Positions 8,747 to 18,771 of a stretch of 64,000 bases of DNA are shown piece by piece (position 1 is the first letter of the stretch; each line of letters starts with the position of its first letter). The notes beneath the pieces are model-generated. The model saw only the letters and a program-made list of their open reading frames with translations, was not told the origin of the DNA and searched no databases. This DNA comes from Candidatus Uabimicrobium amorphum (GTDB lineage: Bacteria; Planctomycetota; Uabimicrobiia; Uabimicrobiales; Uabimicrobiaceae): NCBI RefSeq assembly GCF_009002475.1, contig NZ_AP019860.1:9377001-9441000 (forward strand). The letters run 5' to 3'. The position numbers and the translations under genes are program-made.

Positions 8747-9886
8747 ATGAGTATATCTTTTTCGTCACAAATTGTAATTGAATATCAACACTTTGATCAG
8801 CTTTTTGCCGCACTTAGTGAACTAGGCTATAAGATTGCGGCACCTACTGTTCGTGAAGGTGCTATTGTTTATGACGAAGTCACTTCCGTTCATGAACTCC
8901 CTTGCGGATGGACAGATGTACAAAATGCCGGTGGATATGAGTTGCAAAAAAGAGCGGACAACGCATTGTTTGGTTACAATGTTGGGCCGCATTCGTGGAA
9001 GAAATTTCTTCATCCACCATCTTTAAAACTTTGGGAAGCACAAAAAAATGAACAGGGATTCGAGATCTGCCCAGAGGTAAACGAAGTACCTAGGTATGCT
9101 TTTATTGGTGTAAGGTCTTGTGAACTTCACGCGATAAAAATTCAGGATCGAGTTTTCATGGAGGGACCATATGTCGATTCTACATATGAAAAACGTCGTA
9201 AGGAGAGTTTCATTGTTGCGGTGAATTGCGGACAAGCAGGAGAAACATGTTTTTGCTCTTCGATGAACACCGGGCCACAGGTTTCTGAAGGTTTTGATCT
9301 AGCGCTTAGCGAAGTTATGGAGGAAGAAAAACATTACTTTGTTGTTAGCGTTGGTTCTATCGAGGGGCAAGCGTTACTGGAAAAAATTGTGCACCGTGAA
9401 GCTCGTGCGGAAGAAATTCAATTGGCGATGGATACGGTTGATGAAGCACGAGAACAAATGGGGCGTAGTGTAGACACGTTCAATATTCAGAGTCTACTTA
9501 TCGATAACCACGATCATGCACGGTGGGAAGAAGTGGCTGAGCGATGTTTGAGTTGTGGTAATTGTACAATGGTATGTCCTACCTGTTTTTGTACGGCGGT
9601 GGAAGACGTTACAGATCTTACAGGCGAAAAAGCGCAGCGCGTACGGCGTTGGGATTCTTGTTTTACGATGGATTTTTCTTATTTGCATGGCGGGAGTGTG
9701 CGCTCTTCGGTAAAATCTAGATATAGACAATGGTTAACACATAAGTTTTCTACATGGATAGACCAATTTGGTTCCAGTGGATGTGTTGGATGCGGACGCT
9801 GTATCACCTGGTGCCCTGTGGGAATTGACGTGACAGAAGAAATTACGCACATTTGCGATAAGGACAAAAATGATGGAATCACTTAA
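8747..9886 (+). CDS. hydB: Group 3b [NiFe] hydrogenase (sulfhydrogenase) beta subunit, 2[4Fe-4S]
   Basis: 379 residues, similar in plan to HydB/ShyB and to anaerobic sulfite reductase subunit A. It carries electrons between the NAD(P)-binding gamma subunit and the [NiFe] dimer. Two ferredoxin-type clusters are visible: Cys267/270/273/277 (CLSCGNCTMVC) and Cys346/349/352/356 (CVGCGRCITWC). Additional Cys at 125, 161, 168 and 170 (CFCSS) match the N-terminal family domain. It is the first gene of the operon; ATG preceded by AAAGGAAA. It overlaps the next gene by 17 bp. Gene order B-(cNMP)-G-D-A fits bacterial group 3b clusters. Confidence 0.9.
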   Translation: MSISFSSQIVIEYQHFDQLFAALSELGYKIAAPTVREGAIVYDEVTSVHELPCGWTDVQNAGGYELQKRADNALFGYNVGPHSWKKFLHPPSLKLWEAQKNEQGFEICPEVNEVPRYAFIGVRSCELHAIKIQDRVFMEGPYVDSTYEKRRKESFIVAVNCGQAGETCFCSSMNTGPQVSEGFDLALSEVMEEEKHYFVVSVGSIEGQALLEKIVHREARAEEIQLAMDTVDEAREQMGRSVDTFNIQSLLIDNHDHARWEEVAERCLSCGNCTMVCPTCFCTAVEDVTDLTGEKAQRVRRWDSCFTMDFSYLHGGSVRSSVKSRYRQWLTHKFSTWIDQFGSSGCVGCGRCITWCPVGIDVTEEITHICDKDKNDGIT

Positions 9887-10334
9887 AAATGATTTACTGC
9901 GCCATCCTTTTTTTAAGGAACTCTCCGCGGAGCATTTTGACATTATTTTGCGTAACACTCAACTTTTGACTTTTGATGCAGGAGAGCGCATCTTTAAGGA
10001 AGATGAGGAAGCAAATACGTTTTACATCATCAAAGATGGCAAGGTGGCGATAGAACTTTTTACTCCTCGGCGAGGTCATGTTTGCATGCAAACGCTAGGA
10101 GACAATGAACTTTTGGGCTGGTCCGCTCTTATTAGTCCCTACCGGCGTGAATTTGACGGCTGCTGTGTGGAAAAATCACATATTATCGCCATTGATGGAA
10201 AGATATTACGTCAAGAAATGAATGAAAATCCTCGATTCGGTTACGAATTACTTAAACGCTTTTCTTACATTGTTGTACGACGTTTAAAACAATCGCGCCT
10301 ACAATTGGCTGATCTTTACGGTGCGTCTTCATGA
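9870..10334 (+). CDS. Cyclic nucleotide-binding domain protein without DNA-binding domain
   Basis: 154 residues spanning only the cNMP-binding jelly roll (~15-120: LTFDAGERIFKEDEEANTFYIIKDGKVAIEL and LGDNELLGWSALISPYRREFDG) and the start of the dimerisation helix (to ~145). There is no C-terminal winged helix, so it is not a Crp/Fnr transcription factor. The cNMP phosphate-binding loop is imperfect (no clear RxA). It sits inside the hydrogenase operon, overlapping hydB (17 bp) and touching hydG (ATGA overlap), and a similar gene accompanies other bacterial group 3b hydrogenases. It is plausibly an accessory or allosteric subunit. An alternative start at 9873 is possible. Confidence 0.85.
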   Translation: MMESLKNDLLRHPFFKELSAEHFDIILRNTQLLTFDAGERIFKEDEEANTFYIIKDGKVAIELFTPRRGHVCMQTLGDNELLGWSALISPYRREFDGCCVEKSHIIAIDGKILRQEMNENPRFGYELLKRFSYIVVRRLKQSRLQLADLYGASS

Positions 10335-11173
10335 AAGGAATGAGCATGAGAAGTGATCCGATGTGCCCGAATATTTACACCGTGGAAAAAATGGCGTACG
10401 ACACCCACGATACTTTTACGCTGGAGCTAGTTGCCCAGCAAGAGAATCAAATTGTCTCATTTATGCCTGGGCAATTTAATATGATGTATCTATTTGGGGT
10501 AGGAGAAGTACCTATCTCTATTAGCGGTGATTGCGAACGTCGCGACGCGTTAACACATACCATCCGTGCTGTGGGAACAGTAACCAATGAAATGAGCAAA
10601 TTGCAAGTCGGACAACATTTAGGAATTCGCGGTCCTTATGGCAGTTATTGGCCGATCCATGATGCAACTGGGAAAGATATTCTACTCATTGCAGGAGGAA
10701 TTGGTTTAGCTCCTTTACGTCCTGTGATTTATCATATTATCGCAAATCGCTCTTCTTATAATAATGTGACGGTGTTGTACGGGGCGCGCTCTTGTAAAGA
10801 TCTTTTATATCAACAGCAATGGGAAGAGTGGCAGCAGAGTTTGAATTTCAAAGTAACGGTTGACAGCGGTAGTAATGGCGACTGGAACGGACACGTTGGT
10901 GTCGTGACAAATCTCATTACACGAAAAGATTTTGCACCACACAATGTAATGGTGATGGTTTGTGGACCAGAGATTATGATGCATTTTTCCATCCGTGAAC
11001 TTTTAAGACGAGAGGTCAAGATGGATGATATATATGTGTCGATGGAACGCAACATGCAATGTGCTGTTGGTTATTGTGGCCATTGCCAATACGGAGCAAA
11101 GTTTGTGTGCAAAGATGGACCTGTTTTTTGCTACGCAGACATACAAGACAGCTTTAGAAAGAGAGAATTGTAA
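10331..11173 (+). CDS. hydG: Group 3b hydrogenase gamma subunit, FAD/NAD(P)-binding
   Basis: 280 residues of the ferredoxin-NADP reductase superfamily (HydG, dihydroorotate dehydrogenase electron-transfer-like). FAD-binding barrel ~10-100 ([21 protein letters not shown]); NAD(P)-binding domain with [13 protein letters not shown]-terminal [2Fe-2S] motif [17 protein letters not shown] with a further Cys (VFCY). It couples H2 oxidation/production to NAD(P)(H). The start at 10331 forms an ATGA overlap with the preceding stop; ATG 10346 with AAGGA upstream is an alternative. It joins hydD by a TAATG overlap. Confidence 0.9.
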   Translation: MKGMSMRSDPMCPNIYTVEKMAYDTHDTFTLELVAQQENQIVSFMPGQFNMMYLFGVGEVPISISGDCERRDALTHTIRAVGTVTNEMSKLQVGQHLGIRGPYGSYWPIHDATGKDILLIAGGIGLAPLRPVIYHIIANRSSYNNVTVLYGARSCKDLLYQQQWEEWQQSLNFKVTVDSGSNGDWNGHVGVVTNLITRKDFAPHNVMVMVCGPEIMMHFSIRELLRREVKMDDIYVSMERNMQCAVGYCGHCQYGAKFVCKDGPVFCYADIQDSFRKREL

Positions 11174-11949
11174 TGGCAGGTACAAAGAAGCCAAAACTTG
11201 CGGTGTGGAAATTCGCTTCTTGTGATGGATGTCAACTTACTTTGCTTGATTGCGAAGATGAACTTTTGGCGATAACCGAAGCAATAGAAATTGCGTATTT
11301 TCCCGAAGCGACGCGTAATGTGGTAGAAGGTCCCTACGATCTTTCATTGGTCGAAGGATCTATTACTACAGAGCACGATGCGCAACGTATACATGAAATA
11401 CGTCGTAATTCTAAGTTTTTGATTACCATCGGGGCATGTGCAACGACGGGAGGTATACAAGCGCTACGCAATTTGCAAAATGTCGATGACTTTGTACGCA
11501 TTGTCTACGCACACCCCGAATATATCTCTACCTTAGAAACGTCTACTGCCATTTCGCAACATGTAAAAGTGGATTTCGAGCTACGTGGTTGTCCCATTAA
11601 CAAAGAGCAACTACTCGAAGTAATCAACGCTTATTTAAATAAACGCAAACCAAATGTTTCCTCGCACAGTGTGTGTATGGAGTGTAAGTTGCGCGGTACA
11701 GTTTGCGTCATGGTGACAAAAAAGGCTCCGTGTTTGGGACCCATTACGCACGCGGGGTGTAAGGCGCTTTGTCCCGCATATAACCGTGGATGTTTTGGAT
11801 GTTTTGGCGCAAAAGAAACTCCTAATGTCGCATCTATCAGCAAATGGTATGCACACTTAGGGGTAGAGCAAAGTGAAATTTCGCGTATTTTGAATACATT
11901 TAATGCCTATCCAGATTGTGAATCTAAGGAGGAAGAGTGTGAAAGGTAA
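11173..11949 (+). CDS. hydD: Group 3b [NiFe] hydrogenase delta (small) subunit
   Basis: 258 residues, cytoplasmic: no Tat signal. Cluster ligands are visible in [17 protein letters not shown] (proximal cluster), [19 protein letters not shown] and a Cys-rich C-terminal half ([39 protein letters not shown]), giving three [4Fe-4S] clusters as in HydD/F420-nonreducing types. It partners HydA and passes electrons to HydB. Its stop overlaps the hydA GTG by 11 bp, which indicates translational coupling. Confidence 0.92.
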   Translation: MAGTKKPKLAVWKFASCDGCQLTLLDCEDELLAITEAIEIAYFPEATRNVVEGPYDLSLVEGSITTEHDAQRIHEIRRNSKFLITIGACATTGGIQALRNLQNVDDFVRIVYAHPEYISTLETSTAISQHVKVDFELRGCPINKEQLLEVINAYLNKRKPNVSSHSVCMECKLRGTVCVMVTKKAPCLGPITHAGCKALCPAYNRGCFGCFGAKETPNVASISKWYAHLGVEQSEISRILNTFNAYPDCESKEEECER

Positions 11950-13231
11950 GAAAAAAACCATTAAGGTTGATTATCTTGCACGTGTAGAAGGCGAAGGGGC
12001 ATTACATATTGAAGTGCAAGATAATAAATTACAGGACGTAAAACTAAAAATTTTCGAGCCGCCACGTTTTTTTGAAGCGTTTTTGCGTGGGCGTAGTTAT
12101 AGCGAGGCTCCAGATATCACCGCACGTATTTGTGGAATTTGTCCCGTCGCTTATCAAATGAGTGCCGTTCATGCCATGGAACAAATACTGGAGGTTAAAG
12201 TGGAAGGATCGTTGCGTGATTTGCGGCGCTTATTATACTGCGGAGAATGGATTGAAAGTCACGTTTTACACATTTATATGCTACATGCACCTGATTTTTT
12301 AGGTTATCAGGATGCCATTTCCATGGCCAAAGAGTATCCCGAAGAGGTAAAGCGTGGTTTGCGTCTAAAAAAAGTGGGAAATGAAATTCTCAAAGTCCTG
12401 GGGGGACGTGAAATTCATCCGATCAATGTGCGTGTCGGTGGTTTTTACAAAGTTCCAACAAAGCGTGAGCTGGAACCTCTTGCGGAAGAATTAAAATGGG
12501 CAAGAGATGCCGCACTGCAAACCGTGGAGTGGGCAGCGCAACTTCCCATACCAGATTTTCAACAAAATTATGAATTTGTTGCTTTGCGCCACAAAGATGA
12601 ATACCCTTTTAACGAAGGACGTTTGGTATCAAGTCAAGGTTTAGATATTGATATTGCACATTTTAACGACCATTTTGTCGAGCAGCACGTGGCATATTCA
12701 AATGCATTACACTGCATTCACAAAGAGCGCGGTGCATACCTAGTTGGGCCATTGGCACGATATAGTTTAAATTTTGCAACGCTACCACAAGAAATTCAAC
12801 AAGTCGCCTTGCAAAATAATTTGCAAAAAACATGTTGCAATCCTTTTCAAAGTATTATCGTGCGTGGTATAGAAGTTTTATACGCTTGCGAAGAGGCTCT
12901 ACGTATTATAAGCGAATATGAACCGCCACAGCCAATGATGGATTTTAAGGTTCAAGCGGGCGTTGGACATGGATGTACAGAGGCACCGCGAGGAATTTGT
13001 TATCATCGTTATGAAATCGATGATGAGGGAATGATCCGCGATGCGCGCATTGTTCCCCCCACGTCACAAAACCAAAAAATGATCGAAGAAGATTTGCGGC
13101 ATTTTGTCGCGCAGTACATCGATTTGCCTGAAAAAGAATTGACATGGCGTTGTGAACAAGCGGTTCGCAATTACGACCCTTGCATTTCATGTGCCACCCA
13201 TTTTTTAAAACTGCACATTAAGAGATCTTGA
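11939..13231 (+). CDS. hydA: Group 3b [NiFe] hydrogenase alpha (large, catalytic) subunit
   Basis: 430 residues from the GTG at 11939, chosen because TAAGGAGGA lies just before it; an ATG at 11903 would overlap hydD by 47 bp. The Ni ligands are Cys65 and Cys68 (RICGIC) and Cys415 and Cys418 (DPCISCATH). His421 is followed by a nine-residue tail FLKLHIKRS, the expected substrate of the maturation endopeptidase. Length and motif spacing match HydA/ShyA. It catalyses reversible H2 oxidation in the cytoplasm; family members can also reduce sulfur. The protease gene follows 1 bp later. Confidence 0.93.
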   Translation: MKGKKKTIKVDYLARVEGEGALHIEVQDNKLQDVKLKIFEPPRFFEAFLRGRSYSEAPDITARICGICPVAYQMSAVHAMEQILEVKVEGSLRDLRRLLYCGEWIESHVLHIYMLHAPDFLGYQDAISMAKEYPEEVKRGLRLKKVGNEILKVLGGREIHPINVRVGGFYKVPTKRELEPLAEELKWARDAALQTVEWAAQLPIPDFQQNYEFVALRHKDEYPFNEGRLVSSQGLDIDIAHFNDHFVEQHVAYSNALHCIHKERGAYLVGPLARYSLNFATLPQEIQQVALQNNLQKTCCNPFQSIIVRGIEVLYACEEALRIISEYEPPQPMMDFKVQAGVGHGCTEAPRGICYHRYEIDDEGMIRDARIVPPTSQNQKMIEEDLRHFVAQYIDLPEKELTWRCEQAVRNYDPCISCATHFLKLHIKRS

Positions 13232-13232
13232 T

Positions 13233-13685
13233 ATGCTTATTGTTGGCATAGGAAATAGCTACCGCGGGGACGACGGCATTGGCCCGTGGATTGTTCAGCA
13301 ACTACACAAAATAGATTTGCCTGCGCATATAAAAGTTAAAGAATTATGTGGTGACGGCGCTGAACTAATGGAAATGTGGCGTGGCCACTCTAAAGTGATT
13401 GTGGTGGACGCTGTCCAGGCGGACTGCGATTGTGGAGAACTTTTTTGTATCAAAGCTCATGAAGAACAAGTTCCCGGAGATTTTTTTCATTATTCTACAC
13501 ATGCTTTTTCTGTCGCAGAAGCTGTAGAATTGTCAAAGGCTTTACAAGAGCTACCTGCGGAAGTGAACATTTATGGGATTGCTGGAGAGAATTTTGCCAT
13601 GGGTGGTGAAATCAGTGATGCTGTAAGGGAAACCGCAAATAAAGTTGTAGAATTGATACTCGAAGATATAAACTTAACCAACTAA
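13233..13685 (+). CDS. Hydrogenase maturation endopeptidase (HyaD/HycI family)
   Basis: 150 residues. The N-terminal GIGNSYRGDDGIGPWI is the family signature (GN-x4-DDG-x-G) with Asp13/14 near the Ni-sensing site. A second Asp in VVDAVQ and a His in STHAFS supply the other metal ligands. It removes the C-terminal tail of HydA after nickel insertion. Its position, 1 bp after hydA, supports that it is specific for this hydrogenase. Confidence 0.9.
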   Translation: MLIVGIGNSYRGDDGIGPWIVQQLHKIDLPAHIKVKELCGDGAELMEMWRGHSKVIVVDAVQADCDCGELFCIKAHEEQVPGDFFHYSTHAFSVAEAVELSKALQELPAEVNIYGIAGENFAMGGEISDAVRETANKVVELILEDINLTN

Positions 13686-13696
13686 AGGAAATAAAC

Positions 13697-13966
13697 ATGC
13701 ATGAATATTCATTGTTGGCCGACTTAATGCGTAAGATTCAAAATATTGCCCAAGAGCAACAAGCGGACAAAGTCACCTTAGTGAAAGTGAAACTAGGGGC
13801 ATTGGCACATATTTCCGCAGATCACTTTCGCGAACACTTTGAACACTCCTCCAATAATACAGTGGCCGAAGGGGCAGAGTTAGAAATAGAGGTTTTAACC
13901 GATACCAATGACCCCAACGCCCAACAAATTATTTTAGATAGTATCGAAGTCATGGAAAGTGAATAA
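13697..13966 (+). CDS. Short HypA-like nickel chaperone lacking zinc-finger loop
   Basis: 89 residues against the usual ~113. The N-terminus MHEYSLLADLMRKI has the Ni-binding His2-Glu3 of HypA. The following VKVKLGALAHISADHFREHF and the C-terminal IILDSIEVME also match HypA strands. There is not a single Cys: the two CxxC zinc-binding pairs normally at ~73-93 are replaced by a short VLTDTNDPNAQQ linker. The reading frame is intact, so this looks like a clean internal deletion, not a frameshift. The SD AAAGGAAA is good. Whether it still delivers nickel is unknown; no hypB is nearby. Confidence 0.75.
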   Translation: MHEYSLLADLMRKIQNIAQEQQADKVTLVKVKLGALAHISADHFREHFEHSSNNTVAEGAELEIEVLTDTNDPNAQQIILDSIEVMESE

Positions 13967-14006
13967 GCATTGCGCATAAAAGGAATACAAATATAGGATG
14001 GTGGAA

Positions 14007-14042
14007 TGTAGGGGCGGACCCAGTGTCCGCCCGTTCCCCAAA
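14007..14042 (+). repeat. GC-rich dispersed hairpin element, copy 1
   Basis: TGTAGGGGCGGACC then CAGTGTCCGCCCGTTCCCC. Stem GGGCGGAC (14012-14019) / GTCCGCCC (14025-14032), loop CCAGT. The same element recurs at 19741 and 34647. This copy lies inside the hyp operon, between the HypA-like gene and hypF, and could affect mRNA stability there. Confidence 0.8.
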
Positions 14043-14073
14043 ATGAGATAGACGTACTAAACCGATCGCAACT

Positions 14074-16353
14074 ATGAGTAACTTTATGCAAGAAGACTTT
14101 CATCATTTAAGTATCGTGGTTAAGGGAATCGTACAAGGTGTAGGATTTCGGCCGTTTGTGTATCACCTTGCAAAATCACTGAATGTACATGGATATGTGA
14201 GGAATTCGACACAAGGTGTTATGATTGAAATCGAGGGCCCAAAAAAAAATACACAAGAGTTTTTACAAAAACTCTCTACAGAAAAACCGCGTTGTGCATG
14301 GATTACTCACATCCAAAGTTGTGATAAACCAGTAGTTGGCTATCGTAACTTTGAGATAGAACACAGTACGCAGTCATCAATGATTGATACAGTGATATTG
14401 CCTGACATGTCTATTTGTGGTGACTGCCTCAATGAAATTTTTGACCCACTCAATCGTCGCTATCGTTATCCTTTTACCAATTGCACAAACTGCGGACCAC
14501 GTTACAGTATCATTACTAAATTCCCTTATGATCGCGAAAATACCACAATGGATGTGTTCTCTATGTGTCAGGATTGTCGCGATGAATATACAAATCCGCA
14601 AAATCGTCGCTTTCATGCCCAACCCAATGCTTGCCATGCATGTGGCCCACATTTACAACTTTTAAAGGAAACAGGAGAGGTCATTTCTACACATGACGCG
14701 GCTTTGTGTAATGCCGTAGAGGCTATTCGCTGCGGAGAAATCGTGGCAGTTAAGGGGTTAGGAGGATTTCATTTTGTCGTAGATGCGACCAATGAGGCTG
14801 CGGTAAAAAAGTTACGCGAAAAGAAACAGCGATTTTACAAACCATTTGCCATCATGTATCCAAATTTGCAAAGTGTGAAAAACGATTGTTTTGTTTCGCA
14901 ACTCGAAGAAAATTTACTGATTTCCCCCGAATCTCCTATTGTACTACTTAGGCATAAAAATGATGTTTATCCATGGGTGGCACCACAAAATTTGTATTAC
15001 GGCGTGATGCTTCCGTATACGCCACTGCATGCGTTGATTATTCATGACCTGCAACGCCCTATAGTGGTGACGAGTGGTAACCGCTCGCATGAATGTATTT
15101 GTACACAAGAGGACTACGCGATCCAAACGTTAGGCAATGTGGCTTCGTTGTTTTTGGTGCACAACCGCAAAATCGCTCACCATGCGGATGACTCGATTGT
15201 GCGCGTTGTGATGGGCCGCGAAATGGTGATGCGTCGTGCGCGTGGCTATGCGCCACGTCCCATTTTATTAAAAAGAGATATGCCGTCAACACTTGCGGTC
15301 GGCGGCGATTTGAAAAATTCCATCGCTCTTTCCGTGGCGAATAACGTATTCATAAGTCCATATCTCGGAGATTTGCAGGTGAAAACAAATTATGAAGCCT
15401 TTTGCAATAACGTATCATTCATACAAAAAATATACGCCACGGCACCGCAAAGTTTGATCGGTGATGCGCACCCAGGTTATTGTTCCAACTATTTATTGAA
15501 TGAACGTGAAAATGTGGTACGTGTACAGCATCACCATGCACATATTCTGTCATGCATGGCGGAATATCAATTGCATGGACCTGTTTTAGGTCTCGCTTGG
15601 GATGGTTCTGGATATGGACTAGATGCAACGGTGTGGGGAGGAGAATTTCTTGAGGTAAATAATGCCGACTTTCGCCGTACCGCACATTTTCGACGGTTTT
15701 GTCTACCAGGTGGAGAAAAAGCCGTTACCGAACCACGACGTTGTGCCGCGGGGTTGTTGTTTGAGATATATGGCGAACAAGTATTTGATTTAGATCTACC
15801 TGTATGGAAAACATTTTCCGCACACGAAAAACAAATTTTACAAGCTATGTTGAAAAACAAGATCAATGCTCCACAAACGTCAAGTGTCGGGCGTATTTTT
15901 GACGCCGTAGCCTCTCTATTAAACCTATGCCAACAACAAGAATTTGAAGGCCAAGCCGCCATGCTTGTCGAATTCTTGGCCGAGGAAAAAAATTGTACAG
16001 CATATCCTGTCGCTTTATCCAAAGGTGAGTTTATGGAAATAGATTGGGAACCAATGCTACGCGAAATTGTGGACGATATTACTAAGGGGGTTTGTGCAAC
16101 TACAATTGCGACAAAGTTTCATCTTTTTTTGATCGAAGCGGCGGTACGTATTGCCCGTAGAGTAGCAATAAAAAATGTCGTTCTCAGTGGAGGATGTTTT
16201 CAAAATAAATATCTGTTGGAGGGGTGCATAAGGCAATTGCGACGTGAAGGATTTTCGGTGTACTGGCATCGTGAAATCCCGACAAATGACGAAGGAATTT
16301 CTCTTGGGCAAATATATGCCTGTTATCTGCAACAAAATAAAGGAGATTTATAA
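14074..16353 (+). CDS. hypF: Carbamoyltransferase HypF
   Basis: 759 residues, the full family length. Acylphosphatase domain ~10-100 (GIVQGVGFRPFVYHL); four CxxC zinc pairs at 115/118, 137/140, 165/168 and 187/190; YrdC-like domain ~200-390; Kae1-like carbamoyl-transfer domain ~400-750 with the HHHAH metal motif near 490 (RVQHHHAHILS) and the later LSGGCFQNKYL. It makes carbamoyl-AMP and passes the group to HypE for cyanide ligand synthesis. ATG 14086 is an alternative start; no strong SD precedes 14074. The stop is immediately followed by hypC. Confidence 0.95.
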   Translation: MSNFMQEDFHHLSIVVKGIVQGVGFRPFVYHLAKSLNVHGYVRNSTQGVMIEIEGPKKNTQEFLQKLSTEKPRCAWITHIQSCDKPVVGYRNFEIEHSTQSSMIDTVILPDMSICGDCLNEIFDPLNRRYRYPFTNCTNCGPRYSIITKFPYDRENTTMDVFSMCQDCRDEYTNPQNRRFHAQPNACHACGPHLQLLKETGEVISTHDAALCNAVEAIRCGEIVAVKGLGGFHFVVDATNEAAVKKLREKKQRFYKPFAIMYPNLQSVKNDCFVSQLEENLLISPESPIVLLRHKNDVYPWVAPQNLYYGVMLPYTPLHALIIHDLQRPIVVTSGNRSHECICTQEDYAIQTLGNVASLFLVHNRKIAHHADDSIVRVVMGREMVMRRARGYAPRPILLKRDMPSTLAVGGDLKNSIALSVANNVFISPYLGDLQVKTNYEAFCNNVSFIQKIYATAPQSLIGDAHPGYCSNYLLNERENVVRVQHHHAHILSCMAEYQLHGPVLGLAWDGSGYGLDATVWGGEFLEVNNADFRRTAHFRRFCLPGGEKAVTEPRRCAAGLLFEIYGEQVFDLDLPVWKTFSAHEKQILQAMLKNKINAPQTSSVGRIFDAVASLLNLCQQQEFEGQAAMLVEFLAEEKNCTAYPVALSKGEFMEIDWEPMLREIVDDITKGVCATTIATKFHLFLIEAAVRIARRVAIKNVVLSGGCFQNKYLLEGCIRQLRREGFSVYWHREIPTNDEGISLGQIYACYLQQNKGDL

Positions 16354-16595
16354 TGTGTTTGGCAATTCCTGGAAAGGTACTCTACACAACAGGGGAAGAT
16401 TTTGAACGTATAGGAAAAGTGAGTTTTGCGGGGATTGTAAAGAATATAAATCTCGCGTATGTGCCAGAGGCAGGTGTTGGTGATTATGTTCTCGTACATG
16501 TTGGGTTTGCGATTAGTAAAGTCGACGAAAAAGAAGCGCAACGCGTTTTTGAATATTTGCAGGAAATGGAAGAGCTTGTGGAAGACGAAATATGA
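16353..16595 (+). CDS. hypC: Hydrogenase assembly chaperone HypC
   Basis: 80 residues starting MCLAIPGKV, with the catalytic Cys2 required for Fe(CN)2CO transfer, and the typical beta-barrel sequence [32 protein letters not shown]. Preceded by AAAGGAGA. It overlaps hypD by 4 bp (ATGA), indicating translational coupling with its partner. Confidence 0.95.
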   Translation: MCLAIPGKVLYTTGEDFERIGKVSFAGIVKNINLAYVPEAGVGDYVLVHVGFAISKVDEKEAQRVFEYLQEMEELVEDEI

Positions 16596-17674
16596 AGTAT
16601 ATTGATGAATATCGCAAACGTGAAATTGCACTTAAATATAGTGAAGAAATACAACGTATCACTCGTGGAAATTGGACGATTATGGAAGTTTGTGGTGGGC
16701 AAACACATGCCATTGTAAAATTTGGCATTGATCATTTACTTCCGTCTAATATTACTCTTTTGCATGGTCCGGGATGCCCGGTGTGCGTTACGCCCATAGA
16801 AATTATTGATGTGGCACTACAAATTGCGGCACTTCCCGAAGTAATTTTTTGCTCTTTTGGCGATATGTTACGCGTACCAGGAAGTCGCGAAGACTTACTT
16901 GCGATCAAAGCGCAAGGTGGGGATGTTCGCATTGTGTATTCGCCACTAGACGCTTTGGAAATGGCCAAGAAATATCGCGATAAGCAGGTGGTGTTTTTTG
17001 CCATTGGTTTTGAAACGACGGCTCCCGCCAATGCCATGGCGGTATATCAAGCGCATCGGCAAAACATCGAAAATTTTTCGTTGTTGGTGTCTCATGTTCT
17101 AGTCCCTCCGGCGATGAAAGCGATTCTCGACGCACAAGAAAGTAATGTGGACGGTTTTTTGGCGGCGGGTCATGTGTGTACCGTGATGGGGTATGAAGAA
17201 TACGAAGATATCGCGCAAAATTATGAAGTCCCTATTGTTGTTACCGGTTTTGAGCCGGTGGATATACTTCAGGGAATTTATATGTGTATTCTGCAGTTGG
17301 AAAAAAGGCAACACAAAGTGGAAAATCAATACAGCCGCGTTGTGAAGCGCGAGGGAAACACCACTGCGCAAAAGCTGATGGAGGAAGTATTTGCTGTCGT
17401 ACCGCAAAAATGGCGTGGTATGGATGTGATCGCGCAAAGTGGTTTTGATTTGCGTGGCAAATACCAAACATTTTGCGCACGGCGGCGTTTTGCTGTCGAG
17501 GAGATTACCGTGCAAGAAAGCACACCGTGCATTAGTGGAGAAATTTTACGTGGAGTCAAAAAACCGTGTGACTGCCCTCTGTTTGCTAAACAATGCTCAC
17601 CTGAAAACCCTCTAGGGGCGACGATGGTCTCTTCGGAAGGGGCCTGTGCTGCTTATTACCAATACCGACACTAA
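16592..17674 (+). CDS. hypD: Hydrogenase assembly protein HypD
   Basis: 360 residues. Motifs include [30 protein letters not shown] and a C-terminal [4Fe-4S] Cys set ([26 protein letters not shown]). It forms the scaffold with HypC on which the Fe(CN)2CO unit is built. All conserved cysteines appear present. It is in the hypFCDE block with overlaps on both sides. Confidence 0.95.
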   Translation: MKYIDEYRKREIALKYSEEIQRITRGNWTIMEVCGGQTHAIVKFGIDHLLPSNITLLHGPGCPVCVTPIEIIDVALQIAALPEVIFCSFGDMLRVPGSREDLLAIKAQGGDVRIVYSPLDALEMAKKYRDKQVVFFAIGFETTAPANAMAVYQAHRQNIENFSLLVSHVLVPPAMKAILDAQESNVDGFLAAGHVCTVMGYEEYEDIAQNYEVPIVVTGFEPVDILQGIYMCILQLEKRQHKVENQYSRVVKREGNTTAQKLMEEVFAVVPQKWRGMDVIAQSGFDLRGKYQTFCARRRFAVEEITVQESTPCISGEILRGVKKPCDCPLFAKQCSPENPLGATMVSSEGACAAYYQYRH

Positions 17675-17686
17675 ATGGAGATTTTT

Positions 17687-18730
17687 ATGGATGACAAACA
17701 GCGTTTTACATGGCAATGCCCCGCTCCACAACAACAATCAAAAATTTCCATGGCCCACGGAGGGGGGGGCAAATTGATGCACGATTTAATCCACAATGCT
17801 TTTATTCCCGCGTGGGATAATCCTATTCTACAGCAAAATAGCGACTCCGCTGCGCTTGGTGTGGGGAAAACAAAGCTCGCTTTCACGACAGACTCTTACG
17901 TTGTGCAACCATTATTTTTTCCCGGCGGAGATATTGGCTCACTCGCCGTGAATGGTACCGTGAATGATTTAGCTGTAAGAGGAGCGCGCCCTCTTTACTT
18001 AAGTGTGGCGATGATCTTAGAAGAAGGACTTGAGGTGGAGACGTTGTTCCAAATTGTGGAATCGATGCGCAAGGCCGCTAATGATGCAAATGTGCAGATC
18101 GTTACAGGAGACACTAAGGTTGTCGATAAGGGAAGTGGTGATGGAATTTTTGTCAATACATCAGGCATAGGTATTATCGAAAACGATTTAGACGTAGCCC
18201 CCAAAAGTATTTGCGACAAAGATGTCATCATTGTAAGTGGTGATGTCGGGCGTCACGGAATTGCGATTATGGCCGTTCGCGAAGGGTTGCGTTTTGAGTC
18301 GACGATTGTAAGCGACTGCGCGGCATTCGCGAATGTAACACAGCAGTTACTCGAAGCAAGTATTGAAATACATTGTATGCGCGATCTGACACGTGGTGGA
18401 TTGGCCACCGCGTTGATTGAGATTGCACAAGCGGCAAACAAAGGAATTCACATAACCGAAACATCTGTTCCGGTGGACGAAGGGGTTCGGGGAGCATGCG
18501 AAATTTTGGGACTTGATCCCTTGTACACGGCAAACGAAGGCCGTTTCGTGTGTATTGTGCCGCAAAAAGATGCGCAACATACCTTACAAATATTACAACA
18601 GTACAATGAGCGTGCCTGTGTGATTGGAGAAGTGGAAGAAGACGGGTGTGGGCTGCAAATTAGTAGTTGCCTTGGCGTAAAAAGGATTGCGCGTATGCTA
18701 AGTGGAACACAATTGCCACGCATTTGTTAA
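17687..18730 (+). CDS. hypE: Hydrogenase maturation protein HypE (thiocarboxamide dehydratase)
   Basis: 347 residues of the AIR synthase-like ATPase family, with glycine-rich MAHGGGGKLMHDLI, TDSYVV, VTGDTKVVDKG and a C-terminal PRIC. The terminal Cys accepts the carbamoyl group from HypF and is dehydrated to thiocyanate. I chose ATG 17687 because TGGAG lies six bases before it; an in-frame ATG at 17675 abuts the hypD stop and would add four residues. It is the last gene of the hydrogenase operon. Confidence 0.95.
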   Translation: MDDKQRFTWQCPAPQQQSKISMAHGGGGKLMHDLIHNAFIPAWDNPILQQNSDSAALGVGKTKLAFTTDSYVVQPLFFPGGDIGSLAVNGTVNDLAVRGARPLYLSVAMILEEGLEVETLFQIVESMRKAANDANVQIVTGDTKVVDKGSGDGIFVNTSGIGIIENDLDVAPKSICDKDVIIVSGDVGRHGIAIMAVREGLRFESTIVSDCAAFANVTQQLLEASIEIHCMRDLTRGGLATALIEIAQAANKGIHITETSVPVDEGVRGACEILGLDPLYTANEGRFVCIVPQKDAQHTLQILQQYNERACVIGEVEEDGCGLQISSCLGVKRIARMLSGTQLPRIC

Positions 18731-18771
18731 TGGGATTCACAGATGAAAAACTCTACAAAGTATTTTTTTAT

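Noticed and set aside
9870-10334. Crp/Fnr transcription factor in the hydrogenase operon
   Set aside because: The protein ends after the dimerisation helix; no helix-turn-helix is present.
11903-11938. Upstream ATG start for hydA
   Set aside because: It would overlap hydD by 47 bp without a ribosome site, while the GTG at 11939 has AAGGAGGA directly before it.
8747-13231. Group 3d (HoxHYFU) bidirectional hydrogenase
   Set aside because: No HoxF/HoxU diaphorase homologues; the HydB-type 2[4Fe-4S] protein and FNR-type gamma subunit point to group 3b.
15567-16022. 151-codon minus-strand frame within hypF
   Set aside because: Antisense to an intact HypF with all motifs; no support for expression.
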